This document shows, piece by piece, positions 38,228-47,244 of a DNA stretch of 47,325 bases. The DNA is from Chloroflexota bacterium. GTDB taxonomy: Bacteria; Chloroflexota; Anaerolineae; Anaerolineales; Villigracilaceae. Numbering within the stretch: position 1 is the first letter of the stretch; each line of letters opens with the position of its first letter. Made by a program: the position numbers and the translations under genes. The stretch covers positions 1 to 47,325 of the forward strand of contig JACRLB010000031.1 of NCBI GenBank assembly GCA_016235445.1. The letters are read 5' to 3'. The notes under the pieces are model-generated. The model was not told the origin of the DNA and ran no database searches. It saw nothing but the letters and a program-made list of their open reading frames with translations.

Positions 38228-40651
38228 ATGTATGATTTAACCCAGAGCCGCTTACTGCGCTGGTCGGCGTTCTTTCTATTCGCTCAATCCATCGTTCTCA
38301 CGCTTTCACCAGCCGTGAGAGAGCGCGCCTGGGATGTGGATTACAAAATATCCCACTGGGTTGGCTTTCTAGCCTGGGTTGTCCTGACCAACCTGGCGCA
38401 TCGCATCACCATAAAATATTTACCCGAACGCGATCCATACATCCTGCCATCCGCGGCCCTGCTCAGCGGATGGGGATTGCTCACCATCTGGCGGCTGGAT
38501 GAAGCCTTCGGCATCCGTCAAATGATCTGGCTTGGGGTAAGCATAAGCCTCCTGATCGTCGCGATCATATTCCTGAAAAACCTAAATTTTCTCAGAAGAT
38601 ACAAATACGTTTTCCTGAGCGGCGGCCTGCTCATCACCGCACTCACGTTGATCTTCGGCACAAATCCACTGGGAGGCGGCCCGCGCCTATGGCTGGGATG
38701 CTGTGGAGTTTATTTTCAACCCTCCGAACCGCTCAAACTTTTGCTTGTCATTTATCTCGCGGCTTACCTCGCAGACCGCGTCACCTTTCAATTATTTTCC
38801 TTCCCGCTTCTCGTGCCCACCCTGGTGGTTACCGGCCTCGCCCTTCTGCTTCTGCTTGTGCAACGCGACCTGGGCACGGCATCCATTTTCGTTTTCATTT
38901 TCACCATATTAATTTTCCTCGCAACAGGCAAACGACGGGTGCTATTAAGCGCCGCCACCTTCCTATCGCTCGCGCTTTTCCTCGGCTACTTCTTCATTGA
39001 TATTATCCGCGTGCGCATCATCGGCTGGGTCAACCCGTGGACAGACCCATCCGGCAACTCCTACCAGATCGTGCAATCCCTGCTTGCGGTTGCAAACGGC
39101 GGCGCCATTGGAAGAGGGCTGGGGATTGGAAGCCCACTGCTCGTGCCAGTTGCGATTTCGGATTTCATCTACGCGGCGATAGCAGAAGAAACGGGTCTTT
39201 TCGGGACTTTGAGCCTGCTTGCTCTCATCTGGCTGATTCTAGCCCGCGGCATGATCGTGGCCCTGCGCGCCGCAGACAGATTCCGCCGCTACCTCGCCGC
39301 CGGCGTGGTCGCTTATCTCGGCATTCAAAGCCTGCTCATCATCGGCGGGAATATACGCCTGCTACCCCTCACTGGCGTAACCCTGCCATTCGTCTCGTAT
39401 GGCGGCTCGTCGTTGCTGACATCCTACATTGCACTATTTCTGCTTCTCACCATCAGCAACGTGGAGGATGCCGAACCAGCGCTGTTGCAGGATCCAAAAC
39501 CATACACCATTCTGGCGGGCATTCTTGCGCTGGGTCTTGCCGCCATTTCATTAAGCACGGCCTGGTGGGCAATCGTCCGCGGGCCAGACCTGCTCCTGCG
39601 CACAGATAACCCCCGCCGCACCATCGCAGACAGATACGTCCCACGCGGTGAATTGGTGGATCGGGACAACCAGCCCATCAACATCACCAACGGAGAAAGC
39701 GGCTCTTACCAACGAGTTTACCTATACCCCGAACTCGCCCCAGTTACTGGATACACGCACCCCGTTTATGGACAGGCAGGCATCGAAGCCACCCTTGATA
39801 ATTATCTGCGAGGATTGCAGGGAAACCCAACCAGCCTCATCGTGTGGGAGCAATTGATCTACGGCACTCCCCCTGCCGGGCTGGATGTGCGCCTCAGCCT
39901 CGATCTTGATTTGCAAGCCACGGCAGACCAATTACTGCAAGGCCATAGCGGCGCGATCATGTTGATGAATGCAGAGACAGGAGAAATTCTCGTGATGGCC
40001 TCTCACCCAACTTATGACCCGAACAAGCTGGATGAAGAAGGTGAAACGCTTTCACAGGATGAAACCTCCCCTTTGCTCAACCGCGCTTCACAGGGGTTGT
40101 ATCCAGTTGGCACAGCGCTTACGCCTTTGATTCAAGCAGAGTTCGGAGACAAGCCGCCATCGAACTCTGAATTGCAAGGGTTTTATGAAAGGCTTGGCTT
40201 GTTTCAAACTCCTGAAATCAATCTGCCTGTTGCACCAGAGGAAACGTTTGACTCACTGCAAGGCTTGCGAATCAGCCCATTGCAGGCGGGCATTGCGGCG
40301 GCCGCATTGAGCTACAAAGGGATTTCCCCATCCCCGCGAATTGCAACCGCCGTCAACACACCTCAGCAGGGATGGGTGGTGCTTCCAGCGTTGAACCAGC
40401 CCGTCGAGGTGATTCAATCGTCGGCGGCGAATGAGGCGGCTTTGTTCTTCATCCAGGAAGGGAAGCCGTATTGGAGTCACAGCGGGCTGGCCAGTGCGGA
40501 TGGGTCAACCGTCACCTGGCTGTTGGCAGGGACTTTGCCTGATTGGCAGGGTGCGCCGCTGGCGCTGGTGGTGGCGCTGGAAGAAAATAATATTTTTATT
40601 GCAAAAAGAATCGGGGATAATCTTTTGAATGCGGCGGGGTTGAATCAATAG
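38228..40651 (+). CDS. RodA/FtsW (SEDS) glycosyltransferase fused to a degenerate class B penicillin-binding domain
   Basis: Fusion of 807 residues. Residues of about 10-415 are a SEDS peptidoglycan polymerase with about ten membrane helices and the family motifs NPWTDPSGNSYQIVQSLLA, DFIYAAIAEETG and LTGVTLPFVSYGGSSLL. After another membrane helix (about 435-455) comes a PbpA/PBP2-like part: NPRRTIADRYVPRGELVDRDNQ and LDLQATADQLLQGHSGAIMLMNAETGEILVMASHPTYDPN. The transpeptidase residues are lost: the SxxK position reads T629-A-L-T632, the KTG position reads H751-S-G, and the stretch that should hold SxN is shortened. The domain is thus probably a built-in activator rather than a crosslinking enzyme. 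rodA and pbpA are separate neighbours in actinobacteria. Confidence 0.9.
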   Translation: MYDLTQSRLLRWSAFFLFAQSIVLTLSPAVRERAWDVDYKISHWVGFLAWVVLTNLAHRITIKYLPERDPYILPSAALLSGWGLLTIWRLDEAFGIRQMIWLGVSISLLIVAIIFLKNLNFLRRYKYVFLSGGLLITALTLIFGTNPLGGGPRLWLGCCGVYFQPSEPLKLLLVIYLAAYLADRVTFQLFSFPLLVPTLVVTGLALLLLLVQRDLGTASIFVFIFTILIFLATGKRRVLLSAATFLSLALFLGYFFIDIIRVRIIGWVNPWTDPSGNSYQIVQSLLAVANGGAIGRGLGIGSPLLVPVAISDFIYAAIAEETGLFGTLSLLALIWLILARGMIVALRAADRFRRYLAAGVVAYLGIQSLLIIGGNIRLLPLTGVTLPFVSYGGSSLLTSYIALFLLLTISNVEDAEPALLQDPKPYTILAGILALGLAAISLSTAWWAIVRGPDLLLRTDNPRRTIADRYVPRGELVDRDNQPINITNGESGSYQRVYLYPELAPVTGYTHPVYGQAGIEATLDNYLRGLQGNPTSLIVWEQLIYGTPPAGLDVRLSLDLDLQATADQLLQGHSGAIMLMNAETGEILVMASHPTYDPNKLDEEGETLSQDETSPLLNRASQGLYPVGTALTPLIQAEFGDKPPSNSELQGFYERLGLFQTPEINLPVAPEETFDSLQGLRISPLQAGIAAAALSYKGISPSPRIATAVNTPQQGWVVLPALNQPVEVIQSSAANEAALFFIQEGKPYWSHSGLASADGSTVTWLLAGTLPDWQGAPLALVVALEENNIFIAKRIGDNLLNAAGLNQ

Positions 40652-40658
40652 AATCAAA

Positions 40659-40687
40659 AAGGTCAGGCAATCATGCCTGACCCTTTT
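40659..40687. terminator. Bidirectional terminator after the SEDS fusion gene
   Basis: GGTCAGGCA, loop ATCA, TGCCTGACC, followed by CTTTT and preceded by AAAAA; shared by the converging ferredoxin gene. Confidence 0.92.
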
Positions 40688-40699
40688 ATAATTTTAATT

Positions 40700-41113
40700 T
40701 TACGAACCCTGGTCGCTGTCTTTTGCGCCGTAGCTGGGGCCGCTCTTGAAAAATTCGTAGTTGGGTTGAATATCGGGGGTGAGGTCTACAACCTCGCCAG
40801 CCGCAAGTTGTTTGGTGGTTTCGAGAACAATCGGTTTGCCGTGATGGTTGGTGCCTTCAAAGCGACCTGTCAGGCCGACCCTGCTGATGTATTCGCCGCC
40901 CTTTGCGGTGTACGCGGCGGGGACTTCATCTTCGGGGAAGATGGCGGCGTATGGGCATTCAGGGACGCAGGCGCCACAATCGATGCAGGTGTCGGGGTCG
41001 ATATAAATCCACGGCCATTCTGCAATAGGCTGGCCAGGGACCATACACTCGACCGGGCACACCTCGATACAGCCGCGGTCACGAACGCATAAACTGGTGA
41101 TAATGTGAGTCAT
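40700..41113 (-). CDS. Ferredoxin with two iron-sulfur motifs (FdxA-like)
   Basis: Electron carrier of 137 residues. First motif: C9-x5-C15-x3-C19-P with C23; second: C43-x2-C46-x2-C49-x3-C53-P. The order MTHIITSLCVRDRGCIEVCPVECM...YIDPDTCIDCGACVPECPYAAI is that of the seven- or eight-iron FdxA group. The region after residue 65 (about 70 residues) is longer than in short ferredoxins and of unknown role. ATG 41113 has AAGGAG upstream; the frame is open to 41239 without a ribosome site. It is a single-gene unit. Confidence 0.88.
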   Translation of the reverse strand: MTHIITSLCVRDRGCIEVCPVECMVPGQPIAEWPWIYIDPDTCIDCGACVPECPYAAIFPEDEVPAAYTAKGGEYISRVGLTGRFEGTNHHGKPIVLETTKQLAAGEVVDLTPDIQPNYEFFKSGPSYGAKDSDQGS

Positions 41114-41230
41114 GGAATTTTCTCCTTGTGGGATTATAGACAAACTTAACGCCGTTATTATAACTTTGTTTGTTTTCGTGACAAGGGCAGGGTTCGGGAT
41201 GGGTACGGTTTTCTCAAAGTCTGAAAATCT

Positions 41231-41375
41231 TCTAGCCACCTGACACTTTGTTTTTTGGACGCAGATGAACGCTGAAAACGCTGATTCAAACCGTTTTGCT
41301 CTTGTTTTTCAAAAAATCTGCGTTCATCTGCTGCGTTTATCTGCGCCCCATTTTTAAAACTGTCAGGTGGGTAGA
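41231..41375. repeat. 145-bp palindromic element (CCACCTGACA ends)
   Basis: The ends 41231-41245 and 41361-41375 are inverted repeats (14 of 15). The interior mirrors GCAGATGAACGC units on one side with GCGTTCATCTGC units on the other. No ORF. Confidence 0.8.
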
Positions 41376-41381
41376 AAATCT

Positions 41382-41586
41382 TTAACGCGAATAGCTCGAA
41401 TGAAACGAATGGCTCGAATTTTTCTGTACTTTCGCGAAATTCAGTATCTTCTCAAAAAAACGGGGAAACGTCCCGAAGGTTCAGGCAGATTGCCCTGTTG
41501 TTCGAGGAAACCTTCGGGACGGTGCGGTTTCACCCCAAAATATTGAGAAGATACGAAATTCACCCAGTTTGCGTAATTCGCGTTAA
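41382..41586. repeat. Palindromic element (TTAACGCGAAT ends) interrupted by another element
   Basis: TTAACGCGAAT (41382-41392) and its exact reverse complement (41576-41586). The interior has CGAAT-type units about 10 bp apart. It is split by the element at 41444-41554. Confidence 0.75.
41444..41554. repeat. MITE-like element with 12-bp terminal inverted repeats and 8-bp target duplication
   Basis: GTATCTTCTCAA (41444-41455) and its exact reverse complement (41543-41554). Immediately outside on both sides is GAAATTCA (41436-41443 and 41555-41562), as expected from target-site duplication. Inside is a second perfect inverted repeat, CGTCCCGAAGGTT (41469-41481 and 41509-41521). No ORF. Confidence 0.85.
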
Positions 41587-41612
41587 GCCTTTGCCATAAA
41601 CTTGTAACAGGT

Positions 41613-41650
41613 AAAAAAATACGCTCGGGGTCTTGATTTCCACGAGCGCA
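41613..41650 (-). terminator. Terminator after sodA
   Basis: On the minus strand CGCTCG, a 15-base loop, CGAGCG and then TATTTTTTTAC. The loop is long but the T run is strong. Confidence 0.6.
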
Positions 41651-41667
41651 ATTTTGATGTTTTGAGA

Positions 41668-42273
41668 TTACTTCGCGGCGAATTTTTCAGCCACGACATC
41701 CCAGTTGATCACATTCCAGAATGCGGTGATGTAATCGGGACGGCGATTTTGATAATTGAGGTAATACGCGTGCTCCCACACATCGATGCCCATGATCGGG
41801 GTCAGGCCATCAGAGAGCGGGCTGTCCTGATTGGCGGTGGAAACCACAGCGAGTCCACTGCCCTTCTTCACGAGCCAGGCCCAACCTGAGCCGAAGCGGG
41901 TTGTGGCAGATGCAGTGAACTCAGCCTTGAAATTATCAAAAGAAGTGAAGGAGGCATCCATTGCCTTGGCCAACTCACCCTTCGGTGCGCCGCCAGCGTT
42001 TGGCCCCATGATCTCCCAGAAGAGATTGTGGTTGTACGTGCCACCGCCGTGATTACGAACCACGCCGCGCACACCTTCGGGAACGGCGTTCAAATCACCG
42101 AGCAATTCCACGAGGGATTTGCCAGCCAGCTCGGGGGTCTTATCCACTGCGCCGTTCAAATTGGTGATGTAAGTTTGGTGATGTTTGGTGTGGTGGATTT
42201 CCATCGTGCGCGCATCGATGTGCGGCTCGAGAGCGTCATATGCGTATGCAAGTTTGGGAAGTTCAAAAGCCAT
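41668..42273 (-). CDS. sodA: Superoxide dismutase (Mn/Fe type)
   Basis: Enzyme of 201 residues that converts superoxide to oxygen and hydrogen peroxide. Metal ligands are in their usual places: His in [11 protein letters not shown] (about 27), His in TYNHNLFWE (about 80), and Asp/His in [25 protein letters not shown] with GSGWAWLV favours manganese, but metal choice is not certain from sequence. AAGGAGAA lies before the ATG. It shows exposure to oxygen despite an otherwise anaerobic-looking gene set. Confidence 0.95.
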   Translation of the reverse strand: MAFELPKLAYAYDALEPHIDARTMEIHHTKHHQTYITNLNGAVDKTPELAGKSLVELLGDLNAVPEGVRGVVRNHGGGTYNHNLFWEIMGPNAGGAPKGELAKAMDASFTSFDNFKAEFTASATTRFGSGWAWLVKKGSGLAVVSTANQDSPLSDGLTPIMGIDVWEHAYYLNYQNRRPDYITAFWNVINWDVVAEKFAAK

Positions 42274-42336
42274 GAGGTTCTCCTTGAAATAGGTTAATTA
42301 TTTTTGCGAAATTCGTTTCATTGAACGTATGACTCT

Positions 42337-42448
42337 ACTGCAAAAACCAATTAACCACGAAGGTCACGAAGGAACACAAAGGAAATGCTCTTCATCTATT
42401 AACCTTCGTGTACTTTGTGTCCTTTGTGGTTAAAGACCTTTTTGCAGT
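42337..42448. repeat. 112-bp palindromic element (ACTGCAAAAA ends)
   Basis: ACTGCAAAAA (42337-42346) and its exact reverse complement (42439-42448). The interior has ACGAAGG units on the left and CTTCGTG/CTTTGTG units on the right, the same type as at 17591. It fills most of the sodA-EamA gap. Confidence 0.8.
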
Positions 42449-42542
42449 GGACCCACGTATAATTCGATTTTACCTTGTAACCAACAAGCCCGCAAGAAAT
42501 TGGACAATTTTTATACAAATATCATATAAATCAAGACATCCC

Positions 42543-43466
42543 ATGACAAACACCCGCGCCCGCCTCCTCCTGCCATTCGCCATCGGCATCGCCATTCTTG
42601 CCGTTTCCACCGCGAGCATCTTCATCCGTTTCGCGCAGGATGACGGAATGCCCTCGCTTGTGATCGCCGCATTAAGATTGACTTTTGCCACCGCCATTTT
42701 GACTCCGCTGGCGTTGACCCAACACCTTGACGAAATAAAACGCTTCACCCCTACCGAGATTCTGCTCGGTGTTTTCTCCGGCATTTTTCTGGCTGTTCAT
42801 TTTGCCACATGGATATCTTCACTCGAATACACGAGCGTGGCGAGTTCAGTTGTTTTCGTGACCACAGGTCCGCTGTGGGTGGCTCTGCTTTCGCCGATGC
42901 TGTTGAAAGAGCATCTCGCGCAGACCGCCATGATCGGGTTGGCGATGTCCATCGTCGGCGGGGCAATTATCGGTTTGTCTGATGCGTGCGTGTGGGACGG
43001 CGGCCTCACGTGTCCTGATCTCGTCAATATCATGCAAGGCCGCGCCATGTGGGGCAACTTCCTTGCGCTGGCTGGCGCATGGGCGGTGACGGGGTATCTC
43101 ATCATCGGTAGAAAACTGCGGGCGGGCGTGTCGCTTGTGCCGTATATTTTTTTAGTCTACGGCATGGCTGCGATTGTTTTGATCATCATCATGTTCGCTT
43201 CGGGCAATTCGCCGTTTGGTTTCGAAGCAAAAACCTATGGCTGGATTTTTTTACTGGCCCTTTTGCCGCAACTGGTGGGACACTCCACTTACAATTGGGC
43301 GTTGAAATATTTGCCCGCCGCGCTGGTGGCAGTGACCACGCTGGGCGAGCCGATCGGTTCTGCAATCCTGGCATTTTTTATTTTGAAGGAAACGCCAGCC
43401 ATCACAACCATCATTGGCGGCCTTTTTATTTTGACGGGTATTTATCTGGCATCGTCCCGCCGATGA
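42543..43466 (+). CDS. EamA-family (DMT superfamily) transporter
   Basis: Membrane protein of 307 residues with ten predicted helices in two EamA halves (about 10-140 and 165-305). The first half has the usual ASIFIRFAQDDGMPSLVIAALRLTFATAIL opening and the end of the second half reads LGEPIGSAILAFFILKETPAITTIIGGLFILTGIYL. These proteins move small metabolites across the inner membrane; the substrate cannot be told. A Cys-containing loop (SDACVWDGGLTCPD) joins the halves. The frame is open from 42408, but that part is repeat sequence; ATG 42543 begins at the first helix. No strong ribosome site. Confidence 0.87.
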   Translation: MTNTRARLLLPFAIGIAILAVSTASIFIRFAQDDGMPSLVIAALRLTFATAILTPLALTQHLDEIKRFTPTEILLGVFSGIFLAVHFATWISSLEYTSVASSVVFVTTGPLWVALLSPMLLKEHLAQTAMIGLAMSIVGGAIIGLSDACVWDGGLTCPDLVNIMQGRAMWGNFLALAGAWAVTGYLIIGRKLRAGVSLVPYIFLVYGMAAIVLIIIMFASGNSPFGFEAKTYGWIFLLALLPQLVGHSTYNWALKYLPAALVAVTTLGEPIGSAILAFFILKETPAITTIIGGLFILTGIYLASSRR

Positions 43467-43491
43467 TGTGCGGGAGAAATGGGCATCATAA

Positions 43492-43968
43492 ATGAAACTT
43501 CCATCACACCTTTATCTCGACCGACAAAACATCCCCTACGAAGCGCGCAGTTTCCCGCCCGAAACGGAGAAAGGCGCGGCGAATGTGGCGCGCGCGCTGG
43601 GTTTCCTGGAGCGGCAGGCCGTGAAGACTTTGATCTTTCAAGTGGATACGGGTGAATGTGTGTTGGTGATGCTCGGCGGCGATCAAAATGCGATTTCTGG
43701 AAATCTCAAAAAGGCGATTGGCTCACGCAATATTCAAATGGCACCGCCTGAGACAGTGAAGCAAATAACGGGATACATCATCGGCTCCATCCCCGCCTTT
43801 GGCTGGCAGGCAGAGGGATTCAGAACCTTCCTCGAAGCGAGCCTGATGAATGAACCCATCCTCGGCACGGGGGCGGGTCAATGGGGCGAGGAGATCATGA
43901 TCACGCCCGAGAATTTGGTGAAGGCGAGCAAGGCGAGTGTGGTGAATTTGACGGTGAGGGTGGGGTAG
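43492..43968 (+). CDS. YbaK/EbsC-family aminoacyl-tRNA deacylase
   Basis: Protein of 158 residues, the usual length of YbaK-type domains that hydrolyse mischarged aminoacyl-tRNA (for example Cys-tRNA-Pro). The typical pattern is present: AANVARALGFLERQAVKTLIFQVD, LVMLGGDQNA, and GYIIGSIPAFGW with a Gly-rich end ILGTGAGQWGEEIMITPENLVK. Its start follows the transporter stop by 25 bp, so they may share a transcript. Exact tRNA specificity is unknown. Confidence 0.85.
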   Translation: MKLPSHLYLDRQNIPYEARSFPPETEKGAANVARALGFLERQAVKTLIFQVDTGECVLVMLGGDQNAISGNLKKAIGSRNIQMAPPETVKQITGYIIGSIPAFGWQAEGFRTFLEASLMNEPILGTGAGQWGEEIMITPENLVKASKASVVNLTVRVG

Positions 43969-43971
43969 AGG

Positions 43972-44016
43972 TTGGGGATCGGAGATTGGAGAATTGGAGA
44001 TTGGGGATTGGAGATA
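43972..44016. repeat. GGAGATTGGAGAATTGGAGATT tandem repeat
   Basis: About five GGAGATT-type units of 7-8 bp directly after the YbaK-like gene; same type as in fdhA and at 25421. Confidence 0.7.
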
Positions 44017-44112
44017 CGATCGGTTGTTTCGAGGTTCGAGATTATGGAATCGCCGCCTTTGCGTTCATCATATTAAGTTCATTCCATAACTAAAAAACAC
44101 CATAGAAAATCC

Positions 44113-44146
44113 TATAATAATTTTCATGCCTTCCCTTGAATGGAGC
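44113..44146 (+). promoter_or_regulatory. -10 box and ribosome site of the metallophosphoesterase gene
   Basis: A perfect TATAAT (44113-44118) without a clear -35, and GGAG (44143-44146) that supports the ATG at 44152 rather than the earlier in-frame ATG at 44140, which lies before that ribosome site. Confidence 0.45.
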
Positions 44147-44151
44147 AGTTC

Positions 44152-47100
44152 ATGAAATCATCCGTACTCCGCGCAAAACTCTTTCTTTTTGCGCTGGCCT
44201 TCCTTTTCACATCCATCCAAACCCCGCCCGCCCAAGCTCAAAGCGACAAGATAACCTTTGCCGTGATCGGTGATTACGGCCTCGCAGGTCAAAACGAAGC
44301 GGATGTGGCGAATCTCGTCAAAAGTTGGAACCCGGATTTCATCGTCACAGCCGGGGATAATAACTATCAGGACGGCGCGGCCTGGTCCATAGACGATAAC
44401 ATCGGGCAGTATTATCACGACTACATATTCCCGTATACCGGAAAATATGGAAACGGCTCCGCAACCAGAAGATTCTTTCCCGCCTTGGGAAATCACGATT
44501 GGGGCGCAAATGGGGCGAAGCCATACTTCAATTATTTCGGCTACTACAAACAACAAACCTTTTACGACTTCGTTCAGGGGCCTGTGCATTTCTTCGTATT
44601 AGACAGCGACAAAAACGAACCAGAGGGTGTCGCCTCTACCTCCGCCCAGGCAAAATGGTTGAAGAAAAGCCTGGCCGCATCCACATCCACTTTCAACATC
44701 ATCATCTTGCATCATCCCCCGTATTCTTCAGGCAGGCATGGCTCGAACGTGTACATGCAATGGCCGTTCAAAGACTGGGGCGCAGATGCCGTCATTGCCG
44801 GGCACGATCACACCTACGAACGACTGCTTGTCAACGGCATTCCATTTTTCGTGAACGGCATCGGCGGCGCGGAGTTGTACAAGTTCGAGAACACCCTGCC
44901 CGAAAGCCAGGTGCGGTTCAATCTGGATTTCGGCGCAATGCGCGTGGAAGCAACCAGCGCCTCCATGAAATTTCAAACGATCACCCGCGCTGGTGTACTG
45001 GTGGATGAATACACCATCGGTCAAAGCAACCCCAGCATCACAGCCATTTCCCTGGCCAGCCCATCCCCAACGAACGCGGGCGTTCTCAATTTTCAAGTCA
45101 CAATCTCCGAGGCCGTCACAGGCGTGGACGTTTCGGACTTCACGCTTTCCACCAACCTCAGCGGCACAGCGATTGGCAACCTCAGCGGCGCGGGGAACAG
45201 CTACACGGTTTCGGTCAATTCAGGGAATGGGGATGGAACGCTCCGCCTCGACCTAGCCGACAATGACTCCATCACGAACGGCATGGGCAACCCCCTGGGC
45301 GGATTCGGCCCCGGCAACGGGAATTTCACCAACGGCCAAACTTTCACGGTGGATAAATCCGCACCGAAAATCATTTCCATCACCCGCGCCAGTTCCAACC
45401 CGACGAATGCAACCAGCGTGGATTTTTCCGTGACCTTCTCCGAGCCAGTGACTGGCGTGGATGTTTCTGACTTCGCGCTCTCAACCAACGCTGGCGCATC
45501 GCTCAGCAACATAAGCGGAACGGGCAGTGCCTATCTTCTCACTGCGGCGGCAGGAATTGGCGATGACATTTTGCGGCTCGATTTCATGGACAACGACTCG
45601 GTCATTGACTCAGCGGGCAACAGCGTCAGAGAGAATTTTTCCAGCGGAGAATCTTACACGATGGATCGAAGCGCGCCTTTTGTAACTTCCATCGTCCGCG
45701 CGAATCAGACGAATGCAATCGGCGTGGAATACACCGTCAGTTTTTCAGAGGCAGTTCTCGGCGTGGATGGAGGCGATTTTCTTTTATCCACATTAAACGG
45801 GGCGGCGATCACAAATGTCTTTGGGGCTGGAAACATCTACACGGTTTCGATATCCACCAATTTTGGGAGCGACACGATCAAGCTGGATTTGATCGACAAC
45901 GACAGCATCTTCGACAATGCAGGCAATGTTCTCGATGGAAATTATACGAACGGCGAAATTGTCGTCATCAATCAGAGCGCGCCCATTGTCACATCCATTA
46001 TGCGCGCCAGCCCAAACCCAACGAACGCGGCCAGCGTGGATTTTATCGTCACATTTTCCGAGCCTGTGGAAGGCGTGGATGGTACAGACTTTGTTGTGAC
46101 GGGCGGCGCGGGTATTCTCAACATCAATAATGTAAATCCATTTTATATCGTCACGCTGGGGACAAGCTCGAACGATGGCGCATTGAAACTTGATCTGGTT
46201 GACGATGACAGCATTCACAACGCACAGGGAATCACTCTTGGCGGCGACGGCGTTGGAAACGCAAATTATACAAACGGCGAAACGTTTTCGATTGACAGGA
46301 CTCCCCCGCGAGTGACTTCGATTGTGCGCGCAAGCGGCAACCCAACCATCCACCCCAGCGTGGATTTCATCGTCACGTTTTCCGAGCCAGTCGTCGGAAC
46401 AGACGCAACCGATTTCGTTGTGACGACATCGAACCTCAATTCATTCATCACAAATTTTCAAAACGCGAATCCGTTCTTTGCGGTTTCCGTGAACAGCGGC
46501 GCAGGCTCAGGCACACTGCGCCTCGACCTCATTGACAACCTCAGCGTCACCGACCTTGCTGGGAATAATTTAAACAACGGCAATGGGATTGGAAGTTTCA
46601 CAAACGGCGAATTTTTTACGCTTGCGAAAATACCCGTCAACTTCACCGCGCCAAATATTTTAAATTCAACCCGCAATGCGCTCACAAACAACCCCAGGCC
46701 AAATTTTTCATGGAGCAGTGTGCGCGGCGCGCGGGCGTACGAACTCTTCATCGCGCGCGATGCGGGCTTCACGCAAATTGTCTTGATGCAAACCGTCAAC
46801 GCAACAGACTTCACCCTGGCCTCGGCGCTCGCCGATGGAATCTATTTCGCGCAAGTGCGCGCCTACAACGCAGACCTCAACCCCGGGAAGTTCAGCAAGC
46901 CATACACTTTTACGATAGACACCACGCCCCCTCCCCCGCCGACGCTTGTCAGCCCGCCCAATTCATCAACCTCCCTGAATCGACCCACCCTGCAATGGTT
47001 GTCTGTTGGCGGCGACACACAATATCAAATCCAACTCGATAACAACGCGGATTTTTCCAGCCCCGAAGTTTCAGAGTCAACCAACAAAACCTCCCTCCGC

Positions 47101-47244
47101 ACAAGACCGCTTGCGAGGAACACCATCTACTACTGGCAAATTCGCGCAAAAGATAAAGCCGGGAATTGGAGCGGCTGGTCTGGGAGGTGGTATGTCAAGA
47201 GTTGTGTAAAATTTCTGAGGGATTGGCAAGGCTTGCAGGGATAG
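44152..47244 (+). CDS. Secreted calcineurin-like metallophosphoesterase with Ig-like repeats
   Basis: Predicted secreted protein of 1030 residues. After the signal peptide (about 1-30) comes a metallophosphoesterase domain (about 35-290) with the metal-binding blocks GDYGLAGQNEADV, TAGDNNY, ALGNHDW, LHHPPY and GHDHTYERL, close to acid-phosphatase types. Then follow five repeats of about 100 residues, each opening with a VTSIxRASxNPTNAxSVDFxVTFSEPVxGVD-like strand pair (about 300-820), and two fibronectin/Ig-like modules (FSWSSVRGARAYELFIARD and LQWLSVGGDTQYQIQLDN). The repeats resemble calcium-binding or SwmB-like Ig modules of large exoproteins. The protein ends abruptly in SCVKFLRDWQGLQG after GRWYV, with no anchor or sorting signal, so the 3' end may be truncated. 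Confidence 0.87.
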   Translation: MKSSVLRAKLFLFALAFLFTSIQTPPAQAQSDKITFAVIGDYGLAGQNEADVANLVKSWNPDFIVTAGDNNYQDGAAWSIDDNIGQYYHDYIFPYTGKYGNGSATRRFFPALGNHDWGANGAKPYFNYFGYYKQQTFYDFVQGPVHFFVLDSDKNEPEGVASTSAQAKWLKKSLAASTSTFNIIILHHPPYSSGRHGSNVYMQWPFKDWGADAVIAGHDHTYERLLVNGIPFFVNGIGGAELYKFENTLPESQVRFNLDFGAMRVEATSASMKFQTITRAGVLVDEYTIGQSNPSITAISLASPSPTNAGVLNFQVTISEAVTGVDVSDFTLSTNLSGTAIGNLSGAGNSYTVSVNSGNGDGTLRLDLADNDSITNGMGNPLGGFGPGNGNFTNGQTFTVDKSAPKIISITRASSNPTNATSVDFSVTFSEPVTGVDVSDFALSTNAGASLSNISGTGSAYLLTAAAGIGDDILRLDFMDNDSVIDSAGNSVRENFSSGESYTMDRSAPFVTSIVRANQTNAIGVEYTVSFSEAVLGVDGGDFLLSTLNGAAITNVFGAGNIYTVSISTNFGSDTIKLDLIDNDSIFDNAGNVLDGNYTNGEIVVINQSAPIVTSIMRASPNPTNAASVDFIVTFSEPVEGVDGTDFVVTGGAGILNINNVNPFYIVTLGTSSNDGALKLDLVDDDSIHNAQGITLGGDGVGNANYTNGETFSIDRTPPRVTSIVRASGNPTIHPSVDFIVTFSEPVVGTDATDFVVTTSNLNSFITNFQNANPFFAVSVNSGAGSGTLRLDLIDNLSVTDLAGNNLNNGNGIGSFTNGEFFTLAKIPVNFTAPNILNSTRNALTNNPRPNFSWSSVRGARAYELFIARDAGFTQIVLMQTVNATDFTLASALADGIYFAQVRAYNADLNPGKFSKPYTFTIDTTPPPPPTLVSPPNSSTSLNRPTLQWLSVGGDTQYQIQLDNNADFSSPEVSESTNKTSLRTRPLARNTIYYWQIRAKDKAGNWSGWSGRWYVKSCVKFLRDWQGLQG

